Assembly (NCBI GenBank): GCA_023664485.1
Contig: JAMPFK010000001.1
Span: forward strand, 165,464-229,463
Origin: Bacteroides fragilis
Lineage (GTDB): Bacteria; Bacillota; Clostridia; Lachnospirales; Lachnospiraceae
Length of the DNA: 64,000 nt
Direction of reading: 5' to 3'
Position 1 is the first letter of the stretch. Each line of letters begins with the position of its first letter. Shown here in pieces: positions 7,444-14,543 of the stretch. The notes under the pieces are model-generated. The model was not told where the DNA came from. It saw only the letters and a list, made by a program, of their open reading frames with translations, and did not search any database. A program made the position numbers and the translations under genes.

Positions 7444-8952
7444 ATGACGAGTCAGACACTGCGTGACGCGCGAAAATACGAAGAGGCAATGGAAAATAAG
7501 ATTGCGGAAGAACAGAGGCCGGGTTTTCATTTGTCCGCCCGTGTGGGCTGGATGAACGATCCGAACGGTTTCTCCTTTTATAACGGCGAATATCATTTAT
7601 TTCATCAGTATTATCCGTATGATTCGCATTGGGGTTCGATGCACTGGGCGCATGCGGTAAGCGGCGATCTCCTGCACTGGTGCTATCTGCCGGCGGCGCT
7701 GGCGCCGGATGCGGAATATGACAGGGACGGCTGCTTCTCAGGAAGCGCCATTACCCTGCCGGACGGGAAACAGCTGCTGCTGTATACGGGCGTTGCGGGA
7801 GAAACGCAGCCGGACGGCAGTATGCGGGCCGTACAGACCCAGTGCGCCGCCGTGGGAGACGGCATGGATTATGAAAAATGTCCGGAAAATCCCGTCATCG
7901 ACAGAAATCTTTTACCGGAGGATGGAAGCAGGTACGATTTCCGGGATCCCAAAGTCTGGCAGAAAGAGGACGGCTCCTACCGGTGCGTCGTGGGAAACTG
8001 TACGGAGGATGGAGACGGAAGGATTCTTCTGTACCGTTCGAAGGACTGCATCCACTGGGAATATGAAAAAATACTGGCGGCGAATCGGAAGCGTTTCGGC
8101 AGAATGTGGGAATGTCCGGATTTCTTTATGCTGGACGGTAAGGCTGTTTTGCTGGTCAGCCCGCAGGATATGCTGCCGCAGGGGTTTGAATACCATAACG
8201 GCAACGGGACGCTCTGCCTGACCGGTACATATGATGACGTAACGGATACATTTTCGGAAGAAAAGAACCAGGCCATCGATTATGGCATCGATTTCTATGC
8301 GCCGCAGACGGTTCTTGCGCCGGATGGCAGGCGTATCATGATCGGATGGATGCAGAATTGGGATACCTGCAATCTGCATTCCGCGGAACATCCCTGGTTC
8401 GGGCAGATGAGCCTGCCGAGGGAGCTTTCCGTAAAGGACGGCCGCCTGTATCAGCAGCCTGTGCGGGAACTGGAAGCGCTGCGGGGAGAGAAAACGGCGT
8501 ATGAGAACGTCACTTTTACGGATGTGATAAAGCTTGAGGGCGTCAAAGGCAGAAAAATCGATATGGAGCTTGTGCTGCGTCCGGGGGATGACCGGAATGT
8601 TTACAGGAAATTCGCGGTACGCTTCGCGCAGAATGAGAAATATCATACTTCCGTGAGCTTCCGGCCTTATGAATCGATCGTAAAGATAGACAGGAAGTTT
8701 TCGGGATCCAGAAGGGCGATTATCCATCAGCGCCGGTCGCTTGTCAACAGTAGGGACGGACGGATTAAGCTGCGGATCATTCTGGACAGCTTCAGTGCGG
8801 AGATTTTTGTGAATGATGGCGAATATGTCCTGTCGGCGACGCTTTATACGGATCTTTCGGCGGACGGCATTTCTTTCTTTGCGGACGGACGGGTGACGAT
8901 GGATGTTGTGAAATATGATTTGATGGTGGAGAGGGAACATGAAAAAATATGA
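7444..8952 (+). CDS. GH32 beta-fructosidase (sucrose/fructan hydrolase)
   Basis: A 502-residue GH32 enzyme that cleaves beta-fructosyl bonds in sucrose, sucrose-6-phosphate or short fructans. The three catalytic motifs are intact: WMNDPNG (36-42, nucleophile Asp39), FRDP (transition-state Asp168) and ECPD (acid/base Glu223). The N-terminal five-bladed propeller is followed by a C-terminal beta-sandwich from ~residue 355. There is no signal peptide, so it acts on imported sugar in the cytoplasm. AAAGGAGA sits 5 bases before the ATG. It lies 35 bases after the binding-protein gene and overlaps the fructokinase gene by 14 bases. The nearby transporter is an ABC type, not a PTS, so unphosphorylated sugar is the likelier substrate. 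Confidence 0.94.
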   Translation: MTSQTLRDARKYEEAMENKIAEEQRPGFHLSARVGWMNDPNGFSFYNGEYHLFHQYYPYDSHWGSMHWAHAVSGDLLHWCYLPAALAPDAEYDRDGCFSGSAITLPDGKQLLLYTGVAGETQPDGSMRAVQTQCAAVGDGMDYEKCPENPVIDRNLLPEDGSRYDFRDPKVWQKEDGSYRCVVGNCTEDGDGRILLYRSKDCIHWEYEKILAANRKRFGRMWECPDFFMLDGKAVLLVSPQDMLPQGFEYHNGNGTLCLTGTYDDVTDTFSEEKNQAIDYGIDFYAPQTVLAPDGRRIMIGWMQNWDTCNLHSAEHPWFGQMSLPRELSVKDGRLYQQPVRELEALRGEKTAYENVTFTDVIKLEGVKGRKIDMELVLRPGDDRNVYRKFAVRFAQNEKYHTSVSFRPYESIVKIDRKFSGSRRAIIHQRRSLVNSRDGRIKLRIILDSFSAEIFVNDGEYVLSATLYTDLSADGISFFADGRVTMDVVKYDLMVEREHEKI

Positions 8953-9904
8953 TGTAACGGCATTGGGAGAACTGCTGATTGATTTTACGGAAAACGGCAT
9001 GAGCAGACAGGGGAATCCGCTGTTCGAGGCAAATCCAGGAGGTGCGCCATGCAACGTGCTCGCGATGCTTGCGAAGCTTGGCCGCAGGACGGCATTTATC
9101 GGAAAAGTCGGAAAGGATTTTTTCGGAGAACAGCTAAAGGCCGCGGTAGCGGAAGCCGGCATATGCGCCGATTATTTATCGATGGATGAAGAAGTGCATA
9201 CGACGCTGGCAATGGTGCACACGCAGCAAGACGGCGACAGAGAGTTTTCCTTTTACCGGGATCCGGGGGCCGATATGATGCTGACGGAGGAAGAGGTGCC
9301 GGAGGATTTGATCAGAGATTCCCGGATCTTTCATTTCGGCACGCTGTCCATGACCCATGAGGGCGTACGGAAGGCGACAAAAAAGGCTGTCCGTCTTGCC
9401 GGGGAGGCCGGCTGTCTGATTTCCTTTGATCCGAATCTGCGTTTCCCCCTGTGGAAGAGCGAAGATATGGCAAGGGAGCAGGTGTTATACGGGCTGGAGC
9501 ATTGCCATATCCTGAAAATATCTGATAATGAAATCCAGTGGCTGACCGGAAAAGACGATTATACGGAAGGCACGGCATGGCTGAACGAAAGATATCGTAT
9601 TCCGCTGATCCTGGTCTCCATGGGGAAGCAGGGGAGCCGCGCCTGTTATCAGGGAAAAATAGTGGAAGCGGCGCCTTTTCTGAGAGAGGATACGATAGAG
9701 ACCACCGGCGCCGGAGACACCTTTTGCGGGTGCGTGCTTCATTATCTGCTGGAACATGGTATCGAGGGGCTGGAAGAAGAGGATCTGCAAAGGATGCTTC
9801 TTTTTGCGAACTGTGCGGCCTCGATCGTCACGACGAGGAAGGGCGCTCTGCGTGTGATGCCGTCGAAAGAAGAAGTGGAAAAGCTGTTGCAATCTGAATT
9901 TTGA
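8939..9904 (+). CDS. PfkB-family fructokinase
   Basis: A 321-residue ribokinase-fold sugar kinase. The first PfkB signature (GGAPCNVLAMLAKLG) and the second (DTIETTGAGDTFCG, catalytic Asp260) are both present. FDPNLR before the midpoint is typical of fructokinases. It should convert the fructose released by the GH32 enzyme to fructose phosphate with ATP. The start codon lies inside the last codons of the GH32 gene, so the two are probably translationally coupled, with GGAGAGGGAAC as ribosome site. It is the last gene of the operon. Substrate assignment rests on the neighbourhood; PfkB proteins vary in specificity. Confidence 0.9.
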   Translation: MKKYDVTALGELLIDFTENGMSRQGNPLFEANPGGAPCNVLAMLAKLGRRTAFIGKVGKDFFGEQLKAAVAEAGICADYLSMDEEVHTTLAMVHTQQDGDREFSFYRDPGADMMLTEEEVPEDLIRDSRIFHFGTLSMTHEGVRKATKKAVRLAGEAGCLISFDPNLRFPLWKSEDMAREQVLYGLEHCHILKISDNEIQWLTGKDDYTEGTAWLNERYRIPLILVSMGKQGSRACYQGKIVEAAPFLREDTIETTGAGDTFCGCVLHYLLEHGIEGLEEEDLQRMLLFANCAASIVTTRKGALRVMPSKEEVEKLLQSEF

Positions 9905-9916
9905 GTATGGTATACT
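9887..9916 (+). promoter_or_regulatory. Possible promoter for the small protein at 10050
   Basis: TTGCAA (9887-9892) and TATACT (9911-9916) are 18 bases apart, overlapping the end of the fructokinase gene. It would give a ~130-base leader before the small gene. The match is moderate. Confidence 0.4.
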
Positions 9917-10049
9917 TATAGCAGGCTTTTGTAAGGCTGAAATGGCAATTTTTAATGTCGTTAACTATAATTCGTTCGGATAACTGTTTGTCGATCATGA
10001 TTTGCGTCTGCGTCCAATGGCGCAGGCTGGGCAGGAATGGAGGATTTGT

Positions 10050-10238
10050 ATGAACGGTGCGGAAATTATAAAAAATGCGATGGATGAATTTAAGGATATT
10101 CAGGAATACATGGCGGTTGCGAAAGAAGAAAATGCGGCAAGAACCTATGCGAAACTAAAAAAGAAATATCTTTATCTGAAAGCGCTGCTTAATAGTTTAG
10201 GCGTAAATCTTACAGATATCGATGAAATCAGAGAATGA
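10050..10238 (+). CDS. Small helical protein of unknown function
   Basis: A 62-residue, Lys/Glu-rich protein (MNGAEIIKNAMDEFKDIQEY...), almost entirely predicted helix with a possible short coiled coil (AKLKKKYLYLKALLNSLGV). TGGAGG lies 7 bases before the ATG at 10050; longer in-frame starts lack such a site. It has its own promoter-like sequence and a strong terminator directly after it, so it may be a monocistronic unit. I recognise no family. Neither neighbour (fructokinase, GH28) explains it. Confidence 0.65.
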   Translation: MNGAEIIKNAMDEFKDIQEYMAVAKEENAARTYAKLKKKYLYLKALLNSLGVNLTDIDEIRE

Positions 10239-10258
10239 CCGGATAGAGGACGGCAGTC

Positions 10259-10299
10259 GGGCGTAAGTCTATAACAGATAGCTTACGCCCTTCTTTCTA
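10259..10299 (+). terminator. Rho-independent terminator
   Basis: GGGCGTAAG (10259-10267) pairs with CTTACGCCC (10282-10290), and the loop can add CTAT/ATAG after one bulged T. TTCTTTCT follows. It ends the unit of the 62-residue protein. Confidence 0.85.
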
Positions 10300-10371
10300 T
10301 AGAAATTTTTGTCGTAAAATTTTTCATGAAAATTCATCATCAGAAAAAGCAGGAGGGAACAGAACACGGCT

Positions 10372-11913
10372 ATGGGGCAACAAATCAAAGAACTGAGCAT
10401 GATGCAGAAAATCGTAACGGACGATGCCGTTACTTTGTATTGGGATAAGCCGGAGAATTTACCGGCGGGGTCTGTTTATCAGATCTTCTGCGGCGGAGAA
10501 GAGAGGGGAACGACGGACAAGACCCACTATACGATAGACGGATTATCTGCGGAAACGGAGTATACGGTAGAAATCAGGCTCGCTGCCGGAGAAGGGCGGG
10601 AGGAATGCTCCTTTCCGGCTTCCGAAACGTTCACCGTAAAGACAGACCCGGCCAAAAGGCGGCTCGATATAACGAAGGCGCCCTATTTGGCTGTCGGAGA
10701 CGGAAAGACAATGAACACGCAGGCTGTTCAGCAGGCGATCGATGACTGTACGGAGGCGGATGCGGTCTATATACCGGCGGGGGTTTTTCTGACGGGAGCG
10801 CTCCGCCTGCACAGCGATATGGAACTGTATCTGGAACAGGATGCCGTTTTACAGGGAACGGACAGGCCGGAGGATTACCTGCCGAGAATCAGGAGCCGTT
10901 TTGAAGGAACGGAAATGAAGTGTTACAGCAGTCTGCTGAATATGGGGGAACTCGACCATGAGAGCGGGTACAACTGCCATAATGTCGTCATCCGGGGAAA
11001 AGGAACGATTGCGAGCGGCGGCGTGACGCTTGCCAAGCGTGTCATTATTTCGGAACGGGAACGGTTAAAAGAATATCTGGATTCTCTGGGCGATAAGATC
11101 AAAGAATGCGAATCGAAAGACACAATCCCCGGCAGAGTGCGGCCGAGGCTGATTCATATAAGCAATTCCCGGAACGTCGTTATTTCCGGCGTCACTCTGA
11201 AAAACGGCGCGAGCTGGAATGTACATATGATTTATTCGGACCATGTTGTGACGAACGGCTGTACTTTTTATTCGGAGGGCGTCTGGAACGGCGACGGCTG
11301 GGATCCGGATTCCTCTACGAACTGCACGATCTTCGGCTGCAGCTTTTTTACCGAAGATGACTGCGTCGCTGTTAAATCCGGTAAAAATCCGGAAGGAAAT
11401 ATCATCGGCAGGCCGAGCAGAGGGATCCGTATCTTTGACTGCGTCAGCTCCTATGGACATGGAATCATCATCGGGAGCGAGATATCGGGCGGCATCGAAG
11501 ATGTGAAGATATGGGACTGCGACGTAAAAAGCGCCCTGTGCGGCATCGAAATCAAAGGCACAAAGAAACGCGGCGGCTATGTGCGGAATGTCCATATCAG
11601 GGATTGTAAGGCGGCCAGGATCATGTTTCATTCCGTAGGCTATAACGATGATGGGATTCCGGCCAGGACGCCGCCTGTTTTCGAAAACTGCGTTTTTGAA
11701 AATATCGAAATCGGCGGGGAAATCCTGGAGACAGACCGGACCTGGTCGCATGATACGGCAGTCGTCGTGCACGGCTTCGATGAGCCGGGGTATGCCGCGA
11801 AGAACGTGGTATTCCGCAATATTACGATTGCCGGACGGGGCGGGAATATCGAGCAGCAGTTTTCTTTGAAGAATTGCGAGGGGATTACGCTGGAGAATAT
11901 CCGCTGTCTGTGA
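10372..11913 (+). CDS. GH28 polygalacturonase-like enzyme with N-terminal FN3-like domain
   Basis: A 513-residue pectin-active enzyme. Residues ~15-90 form a fibronectin-III-like domain (TLYWDKPENLPAGSVYQIFC, ...AETEYTVEIRLA). A right-handed beta-helix follows. The GH28 acidic residues are in place: NGDGWDPD (306-313), EDD (Asp329, Asp330) and GHG (His363). The usual RIK substrate motif reads EIK (Glu393, Lys395). No signal peptide is visible, so it should cleave imported galacturonate- or rhamnogalacturonan-type oligosaccharides in the cytoplasm. The ATG is 15 bases from AGGAGG, rather far, but no nearer start exists. Exact substrate is uncertain. Confidence 0.88.
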   Translation: MGQQIKELSMMQKIVTDDAVTLYWDKPENLPAGSVYQIFCGGEERGTTDKTHYTIDGLSAETEYTVEIRLAAGEGREECSFPASETFTVKTDPAKRRLDITKAPYLAVGDGKTMNTQAVQQAIDDCTEADAVYIPAGVFLTGALRLHSDMELYLEQDAVLQGTDRPEDYLPRIRSRFEGTEMKCYSSLLNMGELDHESGYNCHNVVIRGKGTIASGGVTLAKRVIISERERLKEYLDSLGDKIKECESKDTIPGRVRPRLIHISNSRNVVISGVTLKNGASWNVHMIYSDHVVTNGCTFYSEGVWNGDGWDPDSSTNCTIFGCSFFTEDDCVAVKSGKNPEGNIIGRPSRGIRIFDCVSSYGHGIIIGSEISGGIEDVKIWDCDVKSALCGIEIKGTKKRGGYVRNVHIRDCKAARIMFHSVGYNDDGIPARTPPVFENCVFENIEIGGEILETDRTWSHDTAVVVHGFDEPGYAAKNVVFRNITIAGRGGNIEQQFSLKNCEGITLENIRCL

Positions 11914-11954
11914 GGAAGCACGATGATAATTAAGCATATTTTGGAAAAGAATGA

Positions 11955-11984
11955 TTGAAGTATGCGGACGGGGAATGCTATAAT
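11955..11984 (+). promoter_or_regulatory. Promoter for the FucO-like gene
   Basis: TTGAAG (11955-11960) and a perfect TATAAT (11979-11984) are 18 bases apart, and TGC directly before TATAAT makes an extended -10. The start site would be near 11991, ~40 bases before the ATG, which follows AGAAAGAGAGGG. Confidence 0.65.
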
Positions 11985-12029
11985 AGGATATCATAGAAAA
12001 CGACGAAAAAAGAAAGAGAGGGTATTATT

Positions 12030-13172
12030 ATGGTAAATCGTTTTGTGCTGAATGGAATTTCTTATCATGGAGCGGGAGCAATCCAGGAAATTCCGGGGAT
12101 TATCAGGAGCAAGGGGTTCAAAAAGGCGTTCGTGGCATCGGATCCTGATCTGATAAAATTCGGGGTTACGGCGAAGGTAACGAAGCTGTTGGATGCAGAG
12201 GGAATGGAATATGAAGTATATTCCGATATCAAACCGAATCCGACGATCGAAAATGTGAAAGCGGGCGTGGCGGCATATAAGGCATCCGGCGCAGACTATA
12301 TGATCACGATCGGCGGCGGTTCTTCTATGGATACCGGAAAAGCGATCGGCATTATCATTAACAATCCTGAGTTTGAAGATGTGCGTTCTCTGGAAGGCGT
12401 TGCGCCGACGAAAAATAAGACCGTGTTCACGATAGCGGTTCCGACGACGGCGGGTACGGCGGCAGAAGCGACGATCAACTACGTTATCACGGATGTTGAG
12501 AAGAAGAGAAAATTCGTATGCGTCGATGTAAATGATATTCCGGATATCGCTATCGTGGATCCGGATATGATGTCCAGTATGCCGAAAGGCCTGACCGCGT
12601 CAACAGGTATGGACGCGCTGACGCATGCCATTGAAGGATATACGACGAAAGCGGCATGGAGACTGGCTGACTGCCTGAATCTGGAAGCGATCAGACTGAT
12701 TTCCGCGAATTTAAGAGGAGCGGTAGAGAATACGACGGAAGGCCGCGAGGGCATGGCGCTTGGACAGTTTGTGACCGGTATGGCATTTTCCAACGTAGGG
12801 CTGGGCATCGCGCATTCCATGGCGCATACGCTGGGCGCCGTTTATGATACGCCGCATGGCGTGGCATGCGCGATGATGCTGCCGATCGTTATGGAATACA
12901 ATGCGGAGACGACCGGAGAGAAATTCAGGGATATCGCGGAGGCGATGGGCGTGGATACGGCCGGAATGTCCCAGGAAGAATACCGTAAGGCGGCGGTAGC
13001 GGCGGTCCGCCAGTTATCCGAAGACGTAGGCATTCCGTCCAAACTGGAAGCGCTGAAAGAAGAGGATCTGGATTTCCTCGCAGAGTCCGCATTTGCGGAT
13101 GCGTGCTGTCCGGGCAATCCGAAAGACACAAACGTAGAAGATTTGAAGAATCTGTTCCGTAAGCTGATGTAA
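12030..13172 (+). CDS. fucO: Iron-dependent lactaldehyde reductase / propanediol dehydrogenase (FucO-like)
   Basis: A 380-residue group III alcohol dehydrogenase that closely resembles E. coli FucO along its length, for example SNNPEFADVRSLEG versus INNPEFEDVRSLEG and TTAGTAAEATINYVITD. The NAD-binding IGGGSSMDTGKAIG loop is present. The four metal ligands are Asp195, His199, His262 and His276, one residue off the E. coli numbering. FucO reduces L-lactaldehyde, formed in fucose or rhamnose breakdown, to 1,2-propanediol while regenerating NAD+. No fucose or rhamnose genes lie in the window. The adjacent GH28 enzyme would fit a rhamnose-containing pectin diet, which is inference. Other diol or alcohol substrates are possible. 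Confidence 0.88.
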   Translation: MVNRFVLNGISYHGAGAIQEIPGIIRSKGFKKAFVASDPDLIKFGVTAKVTKLLDAEGMEYEVYSDIKPNPTIENVKAGVAAYKASGADYMITIGGGSSMDTGKAIGIIINNPEFEDVRSLEGVAPTKNKTVFTIAVPTTAGTAAEATINYVITDVEKKRKFVCVDVNDIPDIAIVDPDMMSSMPKGLTASTGMDALTHAIEGYTTKAAWRLADCLNLEAIRLISANLRGAVENTTEGREGMALGQFVTGMAFSNVGLGIAHSMAHTLGAVYDTPHGVACAMMLPIVMEYNAETTGEKFRDIAEAMGVDTAGMSQEEYRKAAVAAVRQLSEDVGIPSKLEALKEEDLDFLAESAFADACCPGNPKDTNVEDLKNLFRKLM

Positions 13173-13205
13173 GGAAATGTCAAAAAATAATTTTTGGCAT
13201 TTCCT
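13172..13205. terminator. Strong hairpin terminator after fucO
   Basis: AGGAAATGTCAAAAA (13172-13186) pairs with TTTTTGGCATTTCCT (13191-13205) over 15 bp with one G-U and a 4-base loop. The T-run is inside the stem, so it could work in either direction. A second small hairpin, AAATTGC-TTC-GCAATTT, follows at 13208-13224. Confidence 0.75.
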
Positions 13206-13292
13206 GAAAATTGCTTCGCAATTTACCGGAACCAGAAATAACTTTTAAAGATTTTTTCCGGACGGTTCCTAAAAAACAAGCCGGATATTTTC

Positions 13293-13339
13293 AGAAGGCT
13301 CCGTGACTGCATGACCGCAGAACCGGGGCCTTCTGCGGT
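13293..13339 (+). promoter_or_regulatory. Competing hairpins before the radical SAM gene
   Basis: AGAAGGC (13293-13299) can pair with GCCTTCT (13328-13334), while ACCGCAGAA (13314-13322) can pair with TTCTGCGGT (13331-13339). The two stems share bases 13331-13334 and cannot form together. Such switching pairs occur in attenuators, but no T-run or known riboswitch core is visible. Confidence 0.3.
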
Positions 13340-13375
13340 TACGGGTAAAAAGCGGGACAGGGGGAAAGCGCGTTC

Positions 13376-14293
13376 ATGCAATGGAATGGATTGAAAAGCA
13401 GCCCCTGCAGTCTCTGTCCAAGAGAATGCGGGGCCGACAGGGAAAACGGGCAGACCGGTTTCTGTCTTATGGATGATGAAATCATGGTGGCAAGGGCGGC
13501 TCTGCATATGTGGGAGGAGCCGTGCATCTCCGGCAGGAGCGGTTCGGGGACCGTATTCTTTTCCGGATGTAATCTGCGCTGCGTTTATTGCCAGAACGGA
13601 GAGATTTCGGCGGGAAAAAAGGGAAAACGGGTCTCAGTCCGGCGGCTGGCGGAAATTTTTCTAAAGCTGCAGGAAAAAGGAGCGGCAAATATCAATCTGG
13701 TGACGCCGGATCATTATGCGGCGGGCGCTGCAAAAGCCGTTTGGCTGGCGAGGGAAAAGGGGCTTCATATTCCGATCGTATATAACGGGGGCGGTTATGA
13801 GAAAAAGGAAGCGATCAGAGCCCTGTCGGGAATCGTGGATATTTTTCTGACGGATTTTAAATATATGGATTCCGCTCTGGCGGCACGGTATTCGGCCGCG
13901 CCGGATTATCCGGCGGTGGCGAAGCTGGCGTTAGCGGAGATGGTAAGCCTGACGGGGCCGCCTGTTTTCGATGAGAACGGCATGATGAAAAAAGGGGTCA
14001 TTGTCCGGCATCTGCTGCTGCCCGGACATAAAAGGAATGCGAAGGATGTGCTTCGATATGTTTATGAAACCTATGGAGACCGCGTTTATCTCAGCCTTAT
14101 GAATCAGTATACGCCGCCGGACAAACTGAAAGCGGCGCCGGGCTGTGAGGAAATCCGCAGGAGGGTGACGAAGCGGGAATACGATGCCGTGACGGACTAT
14201 GCGATAGGGCTCGGCGTCAGGAATGCTTTTATTCAGGAAGGAAATACGGCAAAGGAGCTTTTTATCCCGGCATTTGACGGAGAGGGAGTCTGA
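13376..14293 (+). CDS. Radical SAM protein related to PflA-type activating enzymes
   Basis: A 305-residue radical SAM protein. The [4Fe-4S] motif is C65-NLR-C69-VY-C72, followed by the YNGGGYE stretch of the SAM-binding half. An N-terminal cluster of further cysteines (Cys11, Cys14, Cys18, Cys30 in CSLCPRECG...GFC) suggests a second metal site. This layout is that of the pyruvate formate-lyase activase-like family whose members are often unpaired with a glycyl radical enzyme. None is encoded here. The target is therefore unknown. The ATG follows GGGGGAAAGCG. It stands between fucO and the SNF2 helicase as its own unit. Confidence 0.85.
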   Translation: MQWNGLKSSPCSLCPRECGADRENGQTGFCLMDDEIMVARAALHMWEEPCISGRSGSGTVFFSGCNLRCVYCQNGEISAGKKGKRVSVRRLAEIFLKLQEKGAANINLVTPDHYAAGAAKAVWLAREKGLHIPIVYNGGGYEKKEAIRALSGIVDIFLTDFKYMDSALAARYSAAPDYPAVAKLALAEMVSLTGPPVFDENGMMKKGVIVRHLLLPGHKRNAKDVLRYVYETYGDRVYLSLMNQYTPPDKLKAAPGCEEIRRRVTKREYDAVTDYAIGLGVRNAFIQEGNTAKELFIPAFDGEGV

Positions 14294-14387
14294 AATACGG
14301 GGAAGGCGGGCAGCCGCGCGATGCACCGGTAAAAACAGAAAACCCCTGAGACCGCGTTTGGCGCAATCCCAGAGGCTTTCTTTTAGG

Positions 14388-14413
14388 GGAGGATAAGTAT
14401 TTCCTTATCTTTT
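14388..14413 (+). terminator. Short hairpin with T-rich tail
   Basis: GATAAG (14392-14397) pairs with CTTATC (14404-14409) over a 6-base loop and is followed by TTTTG. Flanking G-U pairs could extend the stem. It would end the radical SAM transcript. The remainder of 14294-14543 shows only AT-rich sequence that may hold the helicase promoter. Confidence 0.45.
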
Positions 14414-14543
14414 GACTAATATCATTATTGCCCTGTTCGGAAAGATTATTCATCGTTTTTTAAAAAATTTTAAATGGAATGATTTATTTTGGAAGAAATA
14501 ACAGAAAAGAGAAAATCATGATACGCAGAAGAGGATACAGATC

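Noticed and set aside
7912..9162. Long minus-strand reading frame (416 codons) opposite the GH32 and fructokinase genes
   Set aside because: It lies entirely antisense to two intact enzymes with complete catalytic motifs and its translation resembles no protein. It is a by-product of codon bias.
11065..11994. Minus-strand frame of 309 codons opposite the GH28 gene
   Set aside because: It is antisense to a well-supported gene and shows no motif.
14338..14384. GC-rich imperfect hairpin after the radical SAM gene as the main terminator
   Set aside because: Pairing between AACCCCTGAG and CCCAGAGGCTT has several mismatches; the shorter hairpin at 14388 with a T-rich tail is the better candidate.
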